From Eutreptiella sp. 'Long Island Sound 2002' (taxonomy: Eukaryota; Euglenozoa; Euglenophyceae; Eutreptiales; Eutreptiaceae): a stretch of DNA of 64,000 nt. The stretch's first letter is position 1. Each line of letters starts with the position of its first letter. A program made the translations under genes and the position numbers. This document shows, one piece after another, positions 57,401 to 59,781 of this stretch. Where the stretch lies: positions 54,530,427-54,594,426 of the forward strand of contig OZ038387.1 in NCBI GenBank assembly GCA_964036045.1, read 5' to 3'. Under the pieces are notes generated by a model that saw nothing but the letters and a program-made list of their open reading frames with translations, did no database searches and was not told where the DNA came from.

Positions 57401-57931
57401 ACGGGGTGGCTGGGTCTCAACATCAGCAGCCTGTGCCTGGTGTTCCTGTGCCATAGAGTGTACCTCTACGTTTGCATGTGCATTGCTTGTGACTGGCAGC
57501 GCACCTGGTGTAGATTCATGCCCAATGTGGGCATGACTATGTGCATCTTCTGGAAAAGGTTCTGAGGTGGCCGCATGTGCATTCAGTGGTGCTGGATTCA
57601 CATTATGTTGCAACCCAGCATGTGCTGTTTGGGGAGCCGGCTCATTGGCAGCTTCTGCCTGCTCATATGCTGCCACAAGTTGCTTCGCTATGATGTAGGG
57701 GTGATCCACAGCATATGCCAAGTCACCCGCAGGACACGGCTGGACTGTGCCAATCTCACAGGAGCGCACCACAGCATTCCAACTGTAGCCAGCAGATGTG
57801 CATTCCCTGCAGCTTTTGTATTGAATCAAACTGCTGAATGTAACAGCAACGAACAGGAATGCACAGAAGGTGCAAAAAGCACCCATGAAAGGAACTGAAG
57901 AAAGGTCACACAAGCGCAAGGCGCGGCACAC
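13919..57931 (-). CDS. Multi-thioredoxin-domain ER protein (PDI family), five exons spanning 44 kb
   Basis: Joining 57931-55308, 50860-50749, 50447-50046, 48828-48514 and 14407-13919 gives 3942 coding bases, about 1313 residues. All junctions are GT-AG with matching phases (2,0,0,0). Domains: hydrophobic signal/anchor (about 17-37), Cys patch, Pro/Gln/Val repeats, thioredoxin-like domain (about 700-810) with WDPKC at 732-736 instead of WCxxC, ERp29c-like helices (about 810-945), a SAP-like and charged coiled region (about 930-1040), thioredoxin domain WCPHC (C1061/C1064), thioredoxin domain WCSYC (C1185/C1188), acidic tail and C-terminal NDQL. It probably acts as a thiol-disulfide oxidoreductase/isomerase in the secretory pathway. 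The last junction implies a 34.1-kb intron and is the least certain, though phase, linker and terminal retention-like motif all agree. Confidence 0.7.
14410..15360. other. 3' part of the giant intron, no gene recognised
   Basis: This is intronic sequence if exon 5 joins exon 4. It contains two C-runs (near 14682 and 14818) and short frames only. Confidence 0.45.
15362..15591. mobile_element. Small MITE-like element with G-run inverted termini
   Basis: This element of about 230 bp is bounded by GGGGGGGGATTTTGCGCCAC on the left and, as reverse complement, GGGGGGATTTCGTGGCAC on the right. Internally GTGGGAAATTTCGCG recurs inverted (near 15410 and 15540), so the whole can fold back on itself. 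There is no coding capacity. Confidence 0.45.
15592..16077. other. No gene recognised
   Basis: Spacer with a C-run near 15746 and no supported gene, up to the left terminus of the next element. Confidence 0.45.
16078..16190. repeat. Left terminal inverted repeat of the 16-25 kb element
   Basis: Contains the outer block ATTTTTCCATTTTCGACCCC, the core TGTACCCTTCGTGAACCGGC and the inner GTGAATTTCAC. Each has an inverted counterpart at 24640-24732. Spacing between blocks differs by about 10 bases. Confidence 0.65.
16400..16440. repeat. CGTACG dyad array 1
   Basis: AAATTCGTACG repeats followed by the inverted form CGTACGAATTT, just before the oxygenase-like start codon. The array can form a hairpin. 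Confidence 0.75.
16507..20476 (+). CDS. 2-oxoglutarate/Fe(II)-dependent oxygenase-like protein (three exons)
   Basis: Exons 16507-17335, 18906-20011 and 20306-20476 join in phase (GTGAGG...TTTTTAG, then AAG|GTGTGC...CATGCAG), giving about 701 residues. GNGYIVLRGLV before the first junction resembles the first strand of 2OG oxygenases. Exon 2 carries HTD (H380, D382), then HRGDMLLMVATSRHHG with a distal His (449/450) and GALFNLW: the HxD...H iron-binding arrangement of a double-stranded beta-helix. Such enzymes hydroxylate proteins, small molecules or nucleic-acid bases; the substrate here is unknown. ATG at 16507 (MSQQTMSQLA) is chosen because the upstream frame is only translated CGTACG repeat. 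An alternative acceptor at 20331 would fuse it in frame to the next ORF. Confidence 0.65.
17336..18905 (+). other. Intron 1 of the oxygenase-like gene, filled by a minisatellite of about 120 bp
   Basis: Donor GTGAGG and acceptor TTTTTAG restore phase across 1570 bases. From about 17.9 to 18.7 kb the intron is a degenerate tandem repeat of about 120 bp (for example GCTGTCTGGGCAGTGCCACG near 18393, with relatives near 18274 and 18513), very rich in CACGG/GCGCC. Its lack of stops creates long false frames on both strands. Confidence 0.6.
20066..20205. repeat. CGTACG dyad array 2 (two dyads)
   Basis: Two back-to-back inverted arrays of AAATTCGTACG/CGTACGAATTT bounded by TTCACGTGAA. They lie in intron 2 of the oxygenase-like gene. 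Confidence 0.75.
20535..21899 (+). CDS. Hypothetical protein with coiled coil, frame interrupted at two homopolymers
   Basis: From MVREVVVPQPSRDELG (ATG 20535) one frame runs through LSAVWDMELESRGVQG, QELVGMFAYRLVSGHWRV and an acidic/basic linker (VIDVEEDE, TRKRKG). Reading must then shift at a C10 run near 21104 to enter APRTSTPAERAGRAEQAEPV and a coiled coil (EARLSRVHEDRRDCESRLAD...). It must shift again at a G-run near 21490 to enter an Ala/Met/Gln-rich helical end (GVRYLLAGAQAWHAQ). Both breaks coincide with homopolymers, so they may be sequencing errors rather than mutations. No family is recognised. It may be a separate gene or the C-terminal part of the oxygenase-like protein if the acceptor at 20331 is used. 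Confidence 0.5.
22196..22366. repeat. CGTACG dyad array 3 (two dyads)
   Basis: Same architecture as array 2, about 100-280 bases upstream of the transposase-like ATG at 22473, in a position where a promoter would be expected. Confidence 0.75.
22473..24236 (+). CDS. DDE-like transposase of unassigned superfamily
   Basis: This intact 587-residue frame is the largest single-exon gene of the element. Candidate catalytic residues: D167 in PIAVDGTS, D243 in FLCADGKAQVLMAGC closely followed by a CWVC zinc pair (C266, C269), DYGLHG (D311, H315), and E497 in CFAMEGSHRRLKRMLRN, followed by a basic C-terminus. Asp - Asp - Cys-x2-Cys - (D)xxxH - Glu in an RNase H-like order is the pattern of several large eukaryotic cut-and-paste transposases. 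I considered KDZ (Kyakuja-Dileera-Zisupton) and Plavaka types but cannot assign it. It is expected to act on the terminal repeats at 16.1 and 24.7 kb. It starts directly after dyad array 3. Confidence 0.6.
   Translation: MPRPKEPFHLVADRTRRRRLQELQEVVTKELAAPYTVKYLPDTGQIVLTPETRIVATVQPEPTQEERLIMAVWRIRSLHLSRTESRYLVGSMTYGVVWDQVYGMLRQLALPESRAFTAYTGDDTAINGAACYLPDRIAHLFKCRPPPPSAIMQPGDRRLHWLPIAVDGTSRHEASYVHCTLGGTASPNQLSSWWLLGGSEKWETLYAASQEIDFDDELRKAATVSFKDTAGNDRQSLFFLCADGKAQVLMAGCQNWKAESPGATVCWVCMRNRALCLATFGTASAIDGNWEPAVAISAIYRTIMSDRRVPDYGLHGVLRVLLCAVNGTRDLVVQLTGKAPATVARTMLQPVLDGARLAARTSTRASLNNDKANSKGKVRMECAAAIHFMRNRGWEKIIDACLEQPSVRQHQVGGKSWESVCKTWWENFASMCVYAWRSAWFSGADLGRLRNHSIAMGAAHNELQWGKLLWTHLWIDHMYYFAKRWRILSKFSCFAMEGSHRRLKRMLRNSGGLSLLRGRLGVQVVVDNHTIDDSLWLHGWDATKRAQHGQGPISVQTYASRTRRRLPTDMQHLQTLQRRFRCRKRRT
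24363..24430. repeat. CGTACG dyad array 4
   Basis: A single dyad of AAATTCGTACG and CGTACGAATTC flanked by TTCACGTGAA, about 130 bases past the transposase-like stop codon. Confidence 0.75.
24630..24732. repeat. Right terminal inverted repeat of the 16-25 kb element
   Basis: Reverse complement of the left terminus: the core at 24673-24688 is a perfect 16-base match, the outer block is at 24713-24732, and the inner GTGAAATTCAC is near 24633. Confidence 0.65.
24740..24850. repeat. 18-bp minisatellite, copy field A
   Basis: About six degenerate units of CTTGCGCACGGGCAGCAC, followed by GCGCGCCGCAG motifs. The same unit and flanking motif recur at 47.64-47.89 kb. Confidence 0.75.
25110..25190. 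repeat. Dispersed C-rich repeat, copy A
   Basis: TTTTTTTCAACCACGACACTTG followed by a C-run. A near-identical copy in the same orientation lies at 47270-47350. Confidence 0.6.
25290..26660. repeat. Degenerate array of about 135-bp units bracketed by direct repeats
   Basis: Units containing CACACCTGTTTTTTGCCTG and AAATCTTGATACCTGCAG recur about every 130-150 bp from 25.6 to 26.46 kb, with about six copies. The array is flanked by a direct repeat of about 110 bp (GGCTGCCCCGGCTACCATGG at 25.32 and 26.58 kb). Confidence 0.7.
26919..27248 (+). CDS. Hypothetical protein with acidic-basic tail
   Basis: About 109 residues starting MPGAPDMELRYG, then QELMGLVHPSGQWSW and KTRWLVLFVTETESDAVVG, ending in a long Arg/Glu/Lys stretch. 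The front half faintly resembles WDMEL...QELVGMF...SGHWRV of the ORF at 20.7 kb, so it may be a diverged relative. It could be a single exon of something larger. No function can be given. Confidence 0.35.
   Translation: MPGAPDMELRYGSTSRAQELMGLVHPSGQWSWSKTRKEEPVAKTRWLVLFVTETESDAVVGMRAPGRPRRQETKQASKARKRKEEEAEEEEEDEEEAEEQEPTQKERKL
27917..28340 (+). CDS. Hypothetical exon
   Basis: After an acceptor-like GTGTAGCAG the frame reads PWPQKVAHKQNCSYVAVKA, KPTNDWKIPEPGDLFDKDN, PEWLQEWSQIKVQPQSKRRG and on to about 28.3 kb, with protein-like composition. There is no good start codon and no recognisable family. The 3' limit is approximate. It may belong with 26919-27248 on the same strand. Confidence 0.3.
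28807..30051 (-). CDS. Hypothetical Ala/Lys/Pro-repeat protein
   Basis: About 414 residues from MAPKLQPKGAPKK. The first 170 residues are degenerate repeats of about 20 residues (EAKPQAPKEAAKQ and similar), low-complexity and basic. A more ordered part follows: FSEGEIAELTDVEREAYKT, WSVPRKCGITPVGRSWQDREW, and a beta-rich IHFTITTQRDR...SVYYYIQGTM. The end is Glu/Gln/Ala-rich with a duplicated EKGHAADQP. No family is recognised. A further upstream ATG (30114) adds a Cys-rich lead with no support. Like the family members at 38-41 kb it lies in the big intron on the thioredoxin gene's strand. Confidence 0.5.
   Translation of the reverse strand: MAPKLQPKGAPKKSRVAEAQAAEASQQEAPKEAAKAAPVPNEAKPQAPKELAKQPAQAAAPKEAKPQAPKEAAKQPTEAAAPKDAKLQAPQEAAQQQAKQPAEATPTKKAKPQAPQEAPKHLAEAPGTKEAKPQAPGEAKKKVGQQPAEQWLQAGVPIPGWDDDSSSGGHPAEFSEGEIAELTDVEREAYKTAGPPPLDASDWSVPRKCGITPVGRSWQDREWRRQHSEEYCTAAVEAAGTVTKEGTPIHFTITTQRDRVTNENSPSVYYYIQGTMTTAWDSSEFIPIKEWLEEQESAREAAAEAEHAEKGHAADQPQVQEQQPEKGHAADQPSGEKATQGSGISTQKLWSTPGPQPRARREEPAMKKAPRSSVGHPLVRDSDTDSPVESEESDTITSRIRTHGPDPQQDTVRR
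30130..30730. repeat. Tandem repeat of about 226 bp, field 1 (three units)
   Basis: Units marked by CCCGTCCCCAATGGTCCCAA begin at about 30151, 30377 and 30602. They include TGGCTGCGGCG and AGCACAACATGTCAAATGCC. The same unit reappears at 31.8-32.1 kb. Confidence 0.8.
30730..30975. repeat. Short tandem repeat of 45-70 bp
   Basis: Five to six units of TATTCATGTGTGCCACCATCC with variable spacers between the two 226-bp repeat fields. Confidence 0.75.
31200..31550 (-). repeat. 72-bp tandem repeat encoding Lys/Glu-rich peptide if translated
   Basis: Four units with CCTTCAAAGGGGATGATCC at about 72-bp spacing. On the minus strand the units stay open (IIPFEGKVKKEEEKE) and lead into a frame ending at 30973. 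I cannot tell whether this is a gene or a repeat without stops. Confidence 0.6.
31770..32150. repeat. Tandem repeat of about 226 bp, field 2 (two units)
   Basis: Units at about 31862 and 32089, more than 85% alike by eye to the units at 30.15-30.6 kb, in the same orientation. Confidence 0.8.
32215..32793 (-). pseudogene. Pro/Ser-rich gene family, copy A (3' part only)
   Basis: Corresponds to the second half of the gene at 38303-39322 (PKKNPLQVWREGMRISRSHF, DQVTLTQYSRHRRSSLLP, CPTPQFGSLL). It lacks the start codon and the first 160 residues; the junction near 32.75 kb is abrupt. It ends, like copy B, at the short palindrome GGTGTTTAAAAACACC (near 32268). Confidence 0.55.
32870..33005. repeat. 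Dispersed 130-bp repeat, copy 1
   Basis: Contains TTCTTCCGAGCTCCCCCGGC and GGCTGCCAAAACTTCCGAGC. Two further copies lie in tandem at 40.85-41.12 kb. Confidence 0.8.
33164..35665 (-). CDS. Second DDE-like transposase with Ser-rich C-terminus
   Basis: This intact 833-residue frame (ATG at 35665) has candidate catalytic residues D183 in LYADGYQPRGR, D274 in LGAITADHHHLW followed by Cys residues CRQKGCVAC, then VLHNTKG (H335), and an acidic SDEAGERDL (D490-E494). The later part has further CxxC pairs (VCLCGTC) and a basic NLS-like KDKGKGKGR. The C-terminus is a long Ser/Asp run encoded by a CTG/CAG microsatellite (about 33405-33450). The order D - D - Cys cluster - H - E/D parallels the protein at 22473-24236, though I see no extended identity, so this is inferred from architecture. 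A 149-bp array begins 20 bases upstream of its start codon. Element termini were not found. Confidence 0.5.
33405..33450. repeat. (CTG)n microsatellite coding poly-Ser
   Basis: An interrupted run of about 13-15 CTG triplets, read as AGC (Ser) on the minus strand inside the transposase-like gene. Confidence 0.85.
35690..38222. repeat. 149-bp tandem array, about 17 units
   Basis: Units begin GCCACTGTTTTGGTTGGTTT at 35695, 35844, 35993 and so on. Each contains CCAGAACCTTTTTTTGCCAG and CTCGACTATCCGCCCCCT. Units differ by single substitutions. The variant GGTACGTTTCAAAGG recurs in units 3 and 6 (447 bp apart), indicating a duplicated three-unit block. One unit has an extra base (near 37506) and one lacks a base (near 36803). 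No unit has a stop in any plus-strand frame, so false frames of 900-1000 codons appear. A partial unit lies alone at 39414-39510. Confidence 0.95.
38303..39322 (-). CDS. Pro/Ser-rich hypothetical protein, family copy B (most complete)
   Basis: About 339 residues from MSSTPLSVASSVPSSPSF. The ATG follows a plausible acceptor (CCTCTCTTTTCAG) six bases upstream, so a 5' UTR intron is likely. A Pro-rich N-terminal half leads to an ordered segment: YSAKTLQLIRDNHGGGVQYF, LNCRAMYRFAVQ, PLRVWQEGLRISRSHFL, EEHAAVVLEVLCATP. A repetitive end (PTPQFGSLL, RPQFGSLLPAQAPP) follows. Segment order matches copies A (32.2 kb) and C (41.3-41.8 kb), supporting a real gene that has been copied. No family is recognised. 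The short ordered core with basic ends might bind nucleic acid, but that is speculation. Confidence 0.55.
   Translation of the reverse strand: MSSTPLSVASSVPSSPSFRDGRGDLPELLRFGDQPASPPWDSDAEKCLSELASPQPPLPTPPPSPPPPSRAPTSPSPLPRPYSTPYQVALEALEEALMCTAVPPPSPPRPPKYAPKDPPTPPKPTVHGPYSAKTLQLIRDNHGGGVQYFFDGVLNCRAMYRFAVQQPKKNPLRVWQEGLRISRSHFLNRDEEHAAVVLEVLCATPKHPPIPKPPPQPVPRRPPPPRARDQVTLTQYSRHRRSSLLPMAPAPKRPCPTPQFGSLLGPPSQSAPPPQRPQFGSLLPAQAPPQFGSLLGRRASQSAPPPQRPQFGSLLPAQAPPQRPQTSARRSNFQLFGNA
39343..40428 (-). CDS. Hypothetical protein
   Basis: About 361 residues from MSGSQGSAASASSSS (ATG 40428, just after an acceptor-like CACCTGCAACAG). A Ser/Gln/Glu-rich lead is followed by a well-ordered region: LQHALAALCLRHKPSETIEP, MLRVFLDRVVPDAYRIQP, YGVQYRNLCIVGPDPKYN, LRVHYMYLKSILSTHPDST, VVTWFKEAKIKKRSKKVV, FEVLRVIINDAFCESP and GWRVWDQAP. 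The last 50 residues are read from a fused 149-bp repeat copy, so the natural end may be near 39511 (GVLWGIVRQ). I do not recognise the fold. Codon use and the absence of stops suggest a real gene, perhaps part of the mobile cluster with copy B. Confidence 0.5.
   Translation of the reverse strand: MSGSQGSAASASSSSAQPPQPVQQLPEQDLELEGELIDAETANTEVPEPGDTQSRLQHALAALCLRHKPSETIEPRMLRVFLDRVVPDAYRIQPKDTLLAMLMHKHFSIPVLTTREAVGKTSPSKHETSYGVQYRNLCIVGPDPKYNTDRTFAEESEERLRVHYMYLKSILSTHPDSTIRELKWTQSDVVTWFKEAKIKKRSKKVVSCNVQFPPLSFIHVPFEVLRVIINDAFCESPHATIHSALRATITGAHVVEVFGEKDGWRVWDQAPSGTWEKVVTPPDGEVFRTDQQPTYHAHGVLWGIVRQGADSRAHFGPLDLETGWSNPGKKRFWWKVLAQTLECSPAPPAPPPSRQVGVWHP
39414..39510. repeat. Solo partial copy of the 149-bp unit
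   Basis: About 97 bp of the unit (from CAGTACCTTCCACCAGAACC to CCGCCCCCTGCC), 1.2 kb beyond the array. It fuses in frame to the end of the hypothetical gene at 39.5-40.4 kb. Confidence 0.85.
40825..41120. repeat. Tandem pair of the dispersed 130-150 bp repeat
   Basis: Two units, each with CATCCAACCAAAATTCCACT and GGCTGCCAAAACTTCCGAGC, starting near 40825 and 40978. A third copy is at 32.87-33.0 kb. Confidence 0.85.
41240..41787 (-). pseudogene. Pro/Ser-rich gene family, copy C (5' part)
   Basis: Begins MSSSPLSLASSVPSSPSC after the same acceptor-like TCTCTTTTCAG as copy B. It keeps the Ser/Pro N-terminus and the LIRDNHGGGVQYF segment, with frameshifts, then stops matching at MYRFAVQ (near 41280), where the dispersed 130-bp repeat takes over. 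It is truncated and frameshifted, so a pseudogene. Confidence 0.6.
41844..46152 (-). pseudogene. Degenerate large transposase-like gene
   Basis: Consecutive minus-strand pieces form one ordered protein in shifting frames. An N-terminal part starts near 45975 (MADMRASPPSLPP) with GWRNRDIPTKKWQCPYG. Then come LLQALNNAGYLPSYDTGRRH, LCIDEIHVEDVITV (candidate first Asp) with IPVWVIPTCG, and NFDPPHLMKRVSHLL. A long intact stretch (43603-42377) with VDLPSVCQRAADKALDF and CRVPGCGKTAPLGRMRIHIAFH follows, then a broken C2H2-like finger and a Ser-rich tail. The piece order resembles, from memory, a large uncharacterised transposase-like repeat family of fungi with P-element/THAP9-like features; that link is unverified. 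Frameshifts near 45.0, 44.9, 44.3 and 42.6 kb and stops at 42393, 42480 and 42492 argue for decay. Confidence 0.45.
42377..43603 (-). CDS. Longest open piece of the degenerate transposase-like gene
   Basis: This 408-codon frame opens with MDISRVDLPSVCQRAADKAL. It contains a globular region (EHNFFEPLGEGLLHVDPDHV, YQGRDMHIMSALNLRINGKHV) and a zinc-finger-like CRVPGCGKTAPLGRMRIHIAFHVH near residue 310, and then leaves the likely true frame at about 42.57 kb. It is probably an internal part of the larger pseudogene rather than a complete gene. Confidence 0.4.
   Translation of the reverse strand: MDISRVDLPSVCQRAADKALDFVLLWWPGAAYLDPKEHNFFEPLGEGLLHVDPDHVWTTPRDSAAGETEYDVDTRAELFWESQGGRIVYQGRDMHIMSALNLRINGKHVRRSVDRLARTAGIPAVRGVPEPAMGPAQLWKGCPFVAILNPPRQPPQSAPFLLTFSSALIGGWSVTDPSHQELATGAAFVIGMPQRFFCREGDGMLVWEGAVGKLMQVEYAACEWVNPDLEKGVWVLQAGFLSSCAQQLTPKIQAAPLLPREAVAYEGVTPLPAMVRRRDGEVVCRVPGCGKTAPLGRMRIHIAFHVHSATQHPPCRDFAGKPATSPVCVAQRGGSHRHNHFLAQTDFFVSSACGQHASRVCRHCLLNAPSRGAASNGGTTCAATVSSNTRTTSCLTSTLRNGTEARRS
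46493..47210 (-). CDS. Hypothetical protein
   Basis: About 235 residues of protein-like sequence (FFVIQSSASGIANKLEPEF, MRVIQVDEKDMPHAMQKLG, MTLDEYHSRGLQKSALVC, WYTLYQALLQALAELSRWS, NKMCFAFHEENDAAEFFKVA). The frame extends upstream to 47419 but there only translates the C-rich dispersed repeat, so the real start or exon border is near 47.2 kb. No family is recognised. It lies just upstream of, and on the same strand as, the transposase-like pseudogene, and could be its neighbour in one element. Confidence 0.4.
47270..47350. repeat. Dispersed C-rich repeat, copy B
   Basis: TTTTTTTTCAACCGCGACACTTG followed by a C-run and AACTGGGTTGAAATTTCGCC. It matches 25110-25190 in the same orientation. Confidence 0.6.
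47640..47890. repeat. 18-bp minisatellite, copy field B (about 13 units)
   Basis: CTTGCGCACGGGCAGCACTT units repeated head to tail with C/T changes (for example CTTTGCGCATGGGCAGCCC). They are preceded by GCGCGCCGCAG, the same companion motif as at 24.85 kb. Confidence 0.9.
47891..48513. other. Start of the giant intron, no gene recognised
   Basis: Follows the donor of exon 4 (CAG|GTCAGC, boundary at 48513). Nothing recognisable up to the 18-bp minisatellite. Confidence 0.45.
48514..48828 (-). CDS. Exon 4 of the thioredoxin gene: thioredoxin domain with WCPHC
   Basis: This 315-base, phase-0 exon has acceptor CTTCTGCACAG and donor CAG|GTCAGC. It encodes a nearly complete thioredoxin fold: strand VFVVFYAPWCPHC with the catalytic dithiol, a helix, VIAKCDAIA, the cis-Pro strand SFPTLLWFA, and a final helix. 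The first strand of the fold comes from the end of exon 3 (NNYKSVIQ joins DSTKDV). It is expected to be redox-active. It ends in an acidic linker (DYEPEQ) that leads into DPDSEVVEV of exon 5. Confidence 0.88.
50046..50447 (-). CDS. Exon 3 of the thioredoxin gene: end of ERp29c-like domain, SAP-like segment, charged helix
   Basis: This 402-base, phase-0 exon has acceptor CCCCTTCCAG and donor CAG|GTGTCT. LDSAARTQLYHKTNILKAFG closes the ERp29c-like domain, whose family often ends ...kKNILs.F. Next comes LNVKALKSFAKQHKIDVSGA..KAEIRSKI, a short helix-extended-helix resembling the SAP-like C-terminal domain of MANF/ARMET proteins. A highly charged Ala/Glu/Lys/Arg helix of about 55 residues follows, probably a coiled coil or spacer. 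The exon ends immediately before the next thioredoxin domain. Confidence 0.82.
50749..50860 (-). CDS. Exon 2 of the thioredoxin gene: middle of the ERp29c-like domain
   Basis: This 112-base exon has acceptor TTTCTGCAG and donor CAG|GTTTGT. It begins with one base that completes a Gln codon from exon 1. It encodes YGFAQLYVGIVADMARHG and a charged helix (EQEKTRVAEAV), matching the central helices of ERp29c domains, where plant PDI-like proteins read Y..iYvkv..ki...G..fv..E..R. It is too short to recognise alone; the phase match to both neighbours supports it. Confidence 0.8.
50861..55307 (-). other. Intron 1 of the thioredoxin gene
   Basis: 4447 bases between exon 1 (donor GTGTGT) and exon 2 (acceptor TTTCTGCAG). 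No gene is recognised in it. It holds the 54.2-54.5 kb minisatellite and otherwise unremarkable sequence. Confidence 0.6.
54226..54480. repeat. Minisatellite of AATAGGCCCCCT-type units
   Basis: About 20 degenerate units of 10-14 bp (AATAGGCCCCCC / AATAGACCCCCT) inside intron 1 of the thioredoxin gene. Confidence 0.9.
55308..57931 (-). CDS. Exon 1 of the thioredoxin gene: anchor, repeats, first thioredoxin-like domain
   Basis: This exon holds 874 codons plus two bases. The start at 57931 gives MCRALRL; an internal ATG 15 codons later (MGAFCTFCAF) would give a cleaner signal sequence. After the hydrophobic segment comes a Cys-containing stretch (CRECTSAGYSWNAVVRSC), then Ala/His/Glu-rich sequence, then Pro-Gln-Val repeats (about residues 280-540). 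A Lys-rich linker leads into the thioredoxin-like domain. In that domain the first Cys of the usual WCxxC is replaced by Asp, while the second Cys and the later cis-Pro motif (ESPTLKWF) remain, so a full dithiol reaction is unlikely. The exon ends inside the ERp29c-like domain at the donor GTGTGT. Confidence 0.85.
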
Positions 57932-58029
57932 TTTGCAGCAAGGCGTAATACAATCCAGGTGTCAGTTGAAAGTCCAGCAGCAGCTGTCAAGCAAGATATC
58001 CATGGTTTGACTTGAAAATCTGATAGTAT

Positions 58030-59204
58030 GCACGAAGTTGCCCCCCCCTACCTACCCCCCCTACCCCCCCCCCTACACCCCCCCCCCACACCCCCCCCTA
58101 CCCCCCCCCTACCCCCCCCCCCCCTACCTCCCCCCCCTACCTTCAGCTCGCTTCGCTCGACGCGGGGGCAAGCCCCTGCACCCCCCTTAAATAAAATGAC
58201 TCCTGCGGTGGCCACAGACCGCCTTTTGTGTGCACCGCCTTGTGTGTGTACCGCCTTCTGTGTGTACCGCCTTGCCTGTGGCCCCTTAAATAACATGACT
58301 CCTGCGGTGGCCACAGACCGCCTTTTGTGTGCACCGCCTTGTGTGTGTACCGCCTTCTGTGTGTACCGCCTTGCCTGTGGCCCCTTAAATAAAATGACTC
58401 CTGCGGTGGCCACAAACCGCCATTTGTGTGTTCCGCCTTGTGTGTGTACCGCCTTGCCTGTGGCCCCTTAAATAACATGACTCTTGCGGTGGCCACAGAC
58501 CGCCTTTTGTGTGTTCCGCCTTGTGTGTGCACCGCCTTCTGTGTGTACCGCCTTGCCTGTGGCCCCTTAAATAACATGACTCCTGCAGTGGCCACAGACC
58601 GCCTTTTGTGTGTTCCGCCTTGTGTGTGTACCGCCTTCTGTGTGTACCGCCTTGCCTGTGGCCCCTTAAATAACATGACTCCTGCGGTGGCCACAGACCG
58701 CCTTTTGTGTGCACCGCCTTGTGTGTGCACCGCCTTCTGTGTGTACCGCCTTGCTTGTGGCCCCTTAAATAACATGACTCTTGCGGTGGCCACAGACCGC
58801 CTTTTGTGTGTTCCGCCTTGTGTGTGTACCGCCTTCTGTGTGTACCGCCTTGCCTGTGGCCCCTTAAATAACATGACTCTTGCGGTGGCCACAGGCCGCC
58901 TTTTGTGTGTTCCGCCTTGTGTGTGCACCGCCTTGCCTGTGGCCCCTTAAATAACATGACTCCTGCGGTGGCCACAGACCGCCTTGTGTGTGCACCGCTT
59001 TGTGTATGCCCCGCCTTGTGTGTGCACCGCCTTCTATGTGTATGATCCTACCCCCCCCCCCCCTCCCCCCCAACCCACCCCATCCCCCCCCTACCTTCTC
59101 GACCCCCCCCTAACTCCCCCCCCTACCCCCCCCCTACCCCCCCCCCTACCCCCCCCCTATACCCCCCCCCTACCTCCAAGGTAGGGGGGGGGGGGACTTC
59201 GTGC
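58030..59204. mobile_element. 1.2-kb satellite-bearing element with inverted termini
   Basis: The left end is GCACGAAGTTGCCCCCCCC then CTACC. The right end, as reverse complement, is GCACGAAGTCCCCCCCCC then CTACC. Between C-rich borders lie nine tandem units, mostly 99 bp (CCCCTTAAATAACATGACTC at 58185, 58284, 58383, 58467, 58565, 58664, 58763, 58862, 58945); two are short by one 15-bp subunit (GTGTGTACCGCCTTC). Flanks GATAGTAT (left) and GATATATG (right) might be a decayed 8-bp target duplication. There is no coding capacity beyond stop-free repeats. It lies about 100 bp upstream of the thioredoxin start codon. Confidence 0.65.
58185..59040. repeat. 99-bp tandem repeat within the 58-59 kb element
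   Basis: Nine units with internal 15-bp subrepeats. The unit length is a multiple of three and free of stops, so both strands show long false frames. Confidence 0.95.
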
Positions 59205-59781
59205 GATATATGGAAAATCTCTTGCTGTGCCAGCTAAAATAGTAGAATGCAACGCCTTGCATTACACACTCTTCCTTTTGCAACGTAGCACATTGAAGCA
59301 GTCTGTGCGGTTCAAGCATGTCACTACATGTTTGCCAGAAGTTGATGATGGTATGACCTTCAGCAGTATCATCCCTCCTGCACAATTACCGACATAGAGC
59401 AGTGTGGGTGACAAGTGTTTACACGATAGTGGGGTGCTCTTTCCACTTTATTGTACAGCTTCTTAGGATTACGCGTGTCTCGCATGCGCCTGGCGCACTA
59501 CTTTTGGGCAACTGTCACAGGGGCCTCCCTATTGAGATACCACCTGCAATGCCTTATTGACATTCATTCTGTTACTAGCTTACTGTAGCCAGAATCCGAC
59601 GATTGCCGTCACCCCCGGTATCCCACCGGCAGGAAATCACTGTTTATTGACTCAGTAGAGTGGCAGAGCCGCAGCCATGATTCGTCCAAATGCGGCGAAG
59701 CCGCCGACATGTGTGTGTGCACGTCCCATGCACCTGCTTCCCTGCCCTATTGGGTAGGTCAGTCATCGCGCCTTTAGGCGA
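59205..59781. other. No gene recognised
   Basis: Spacer between the satellite element and the LINE tail. Short frames only. Confidence 0.5.

Noticed and set aside
58143-58975. 174-261 codon frames on both strands
   Set aside because: Products of the 99-bp repeat, whose length is a multiple of three and lacks stops.
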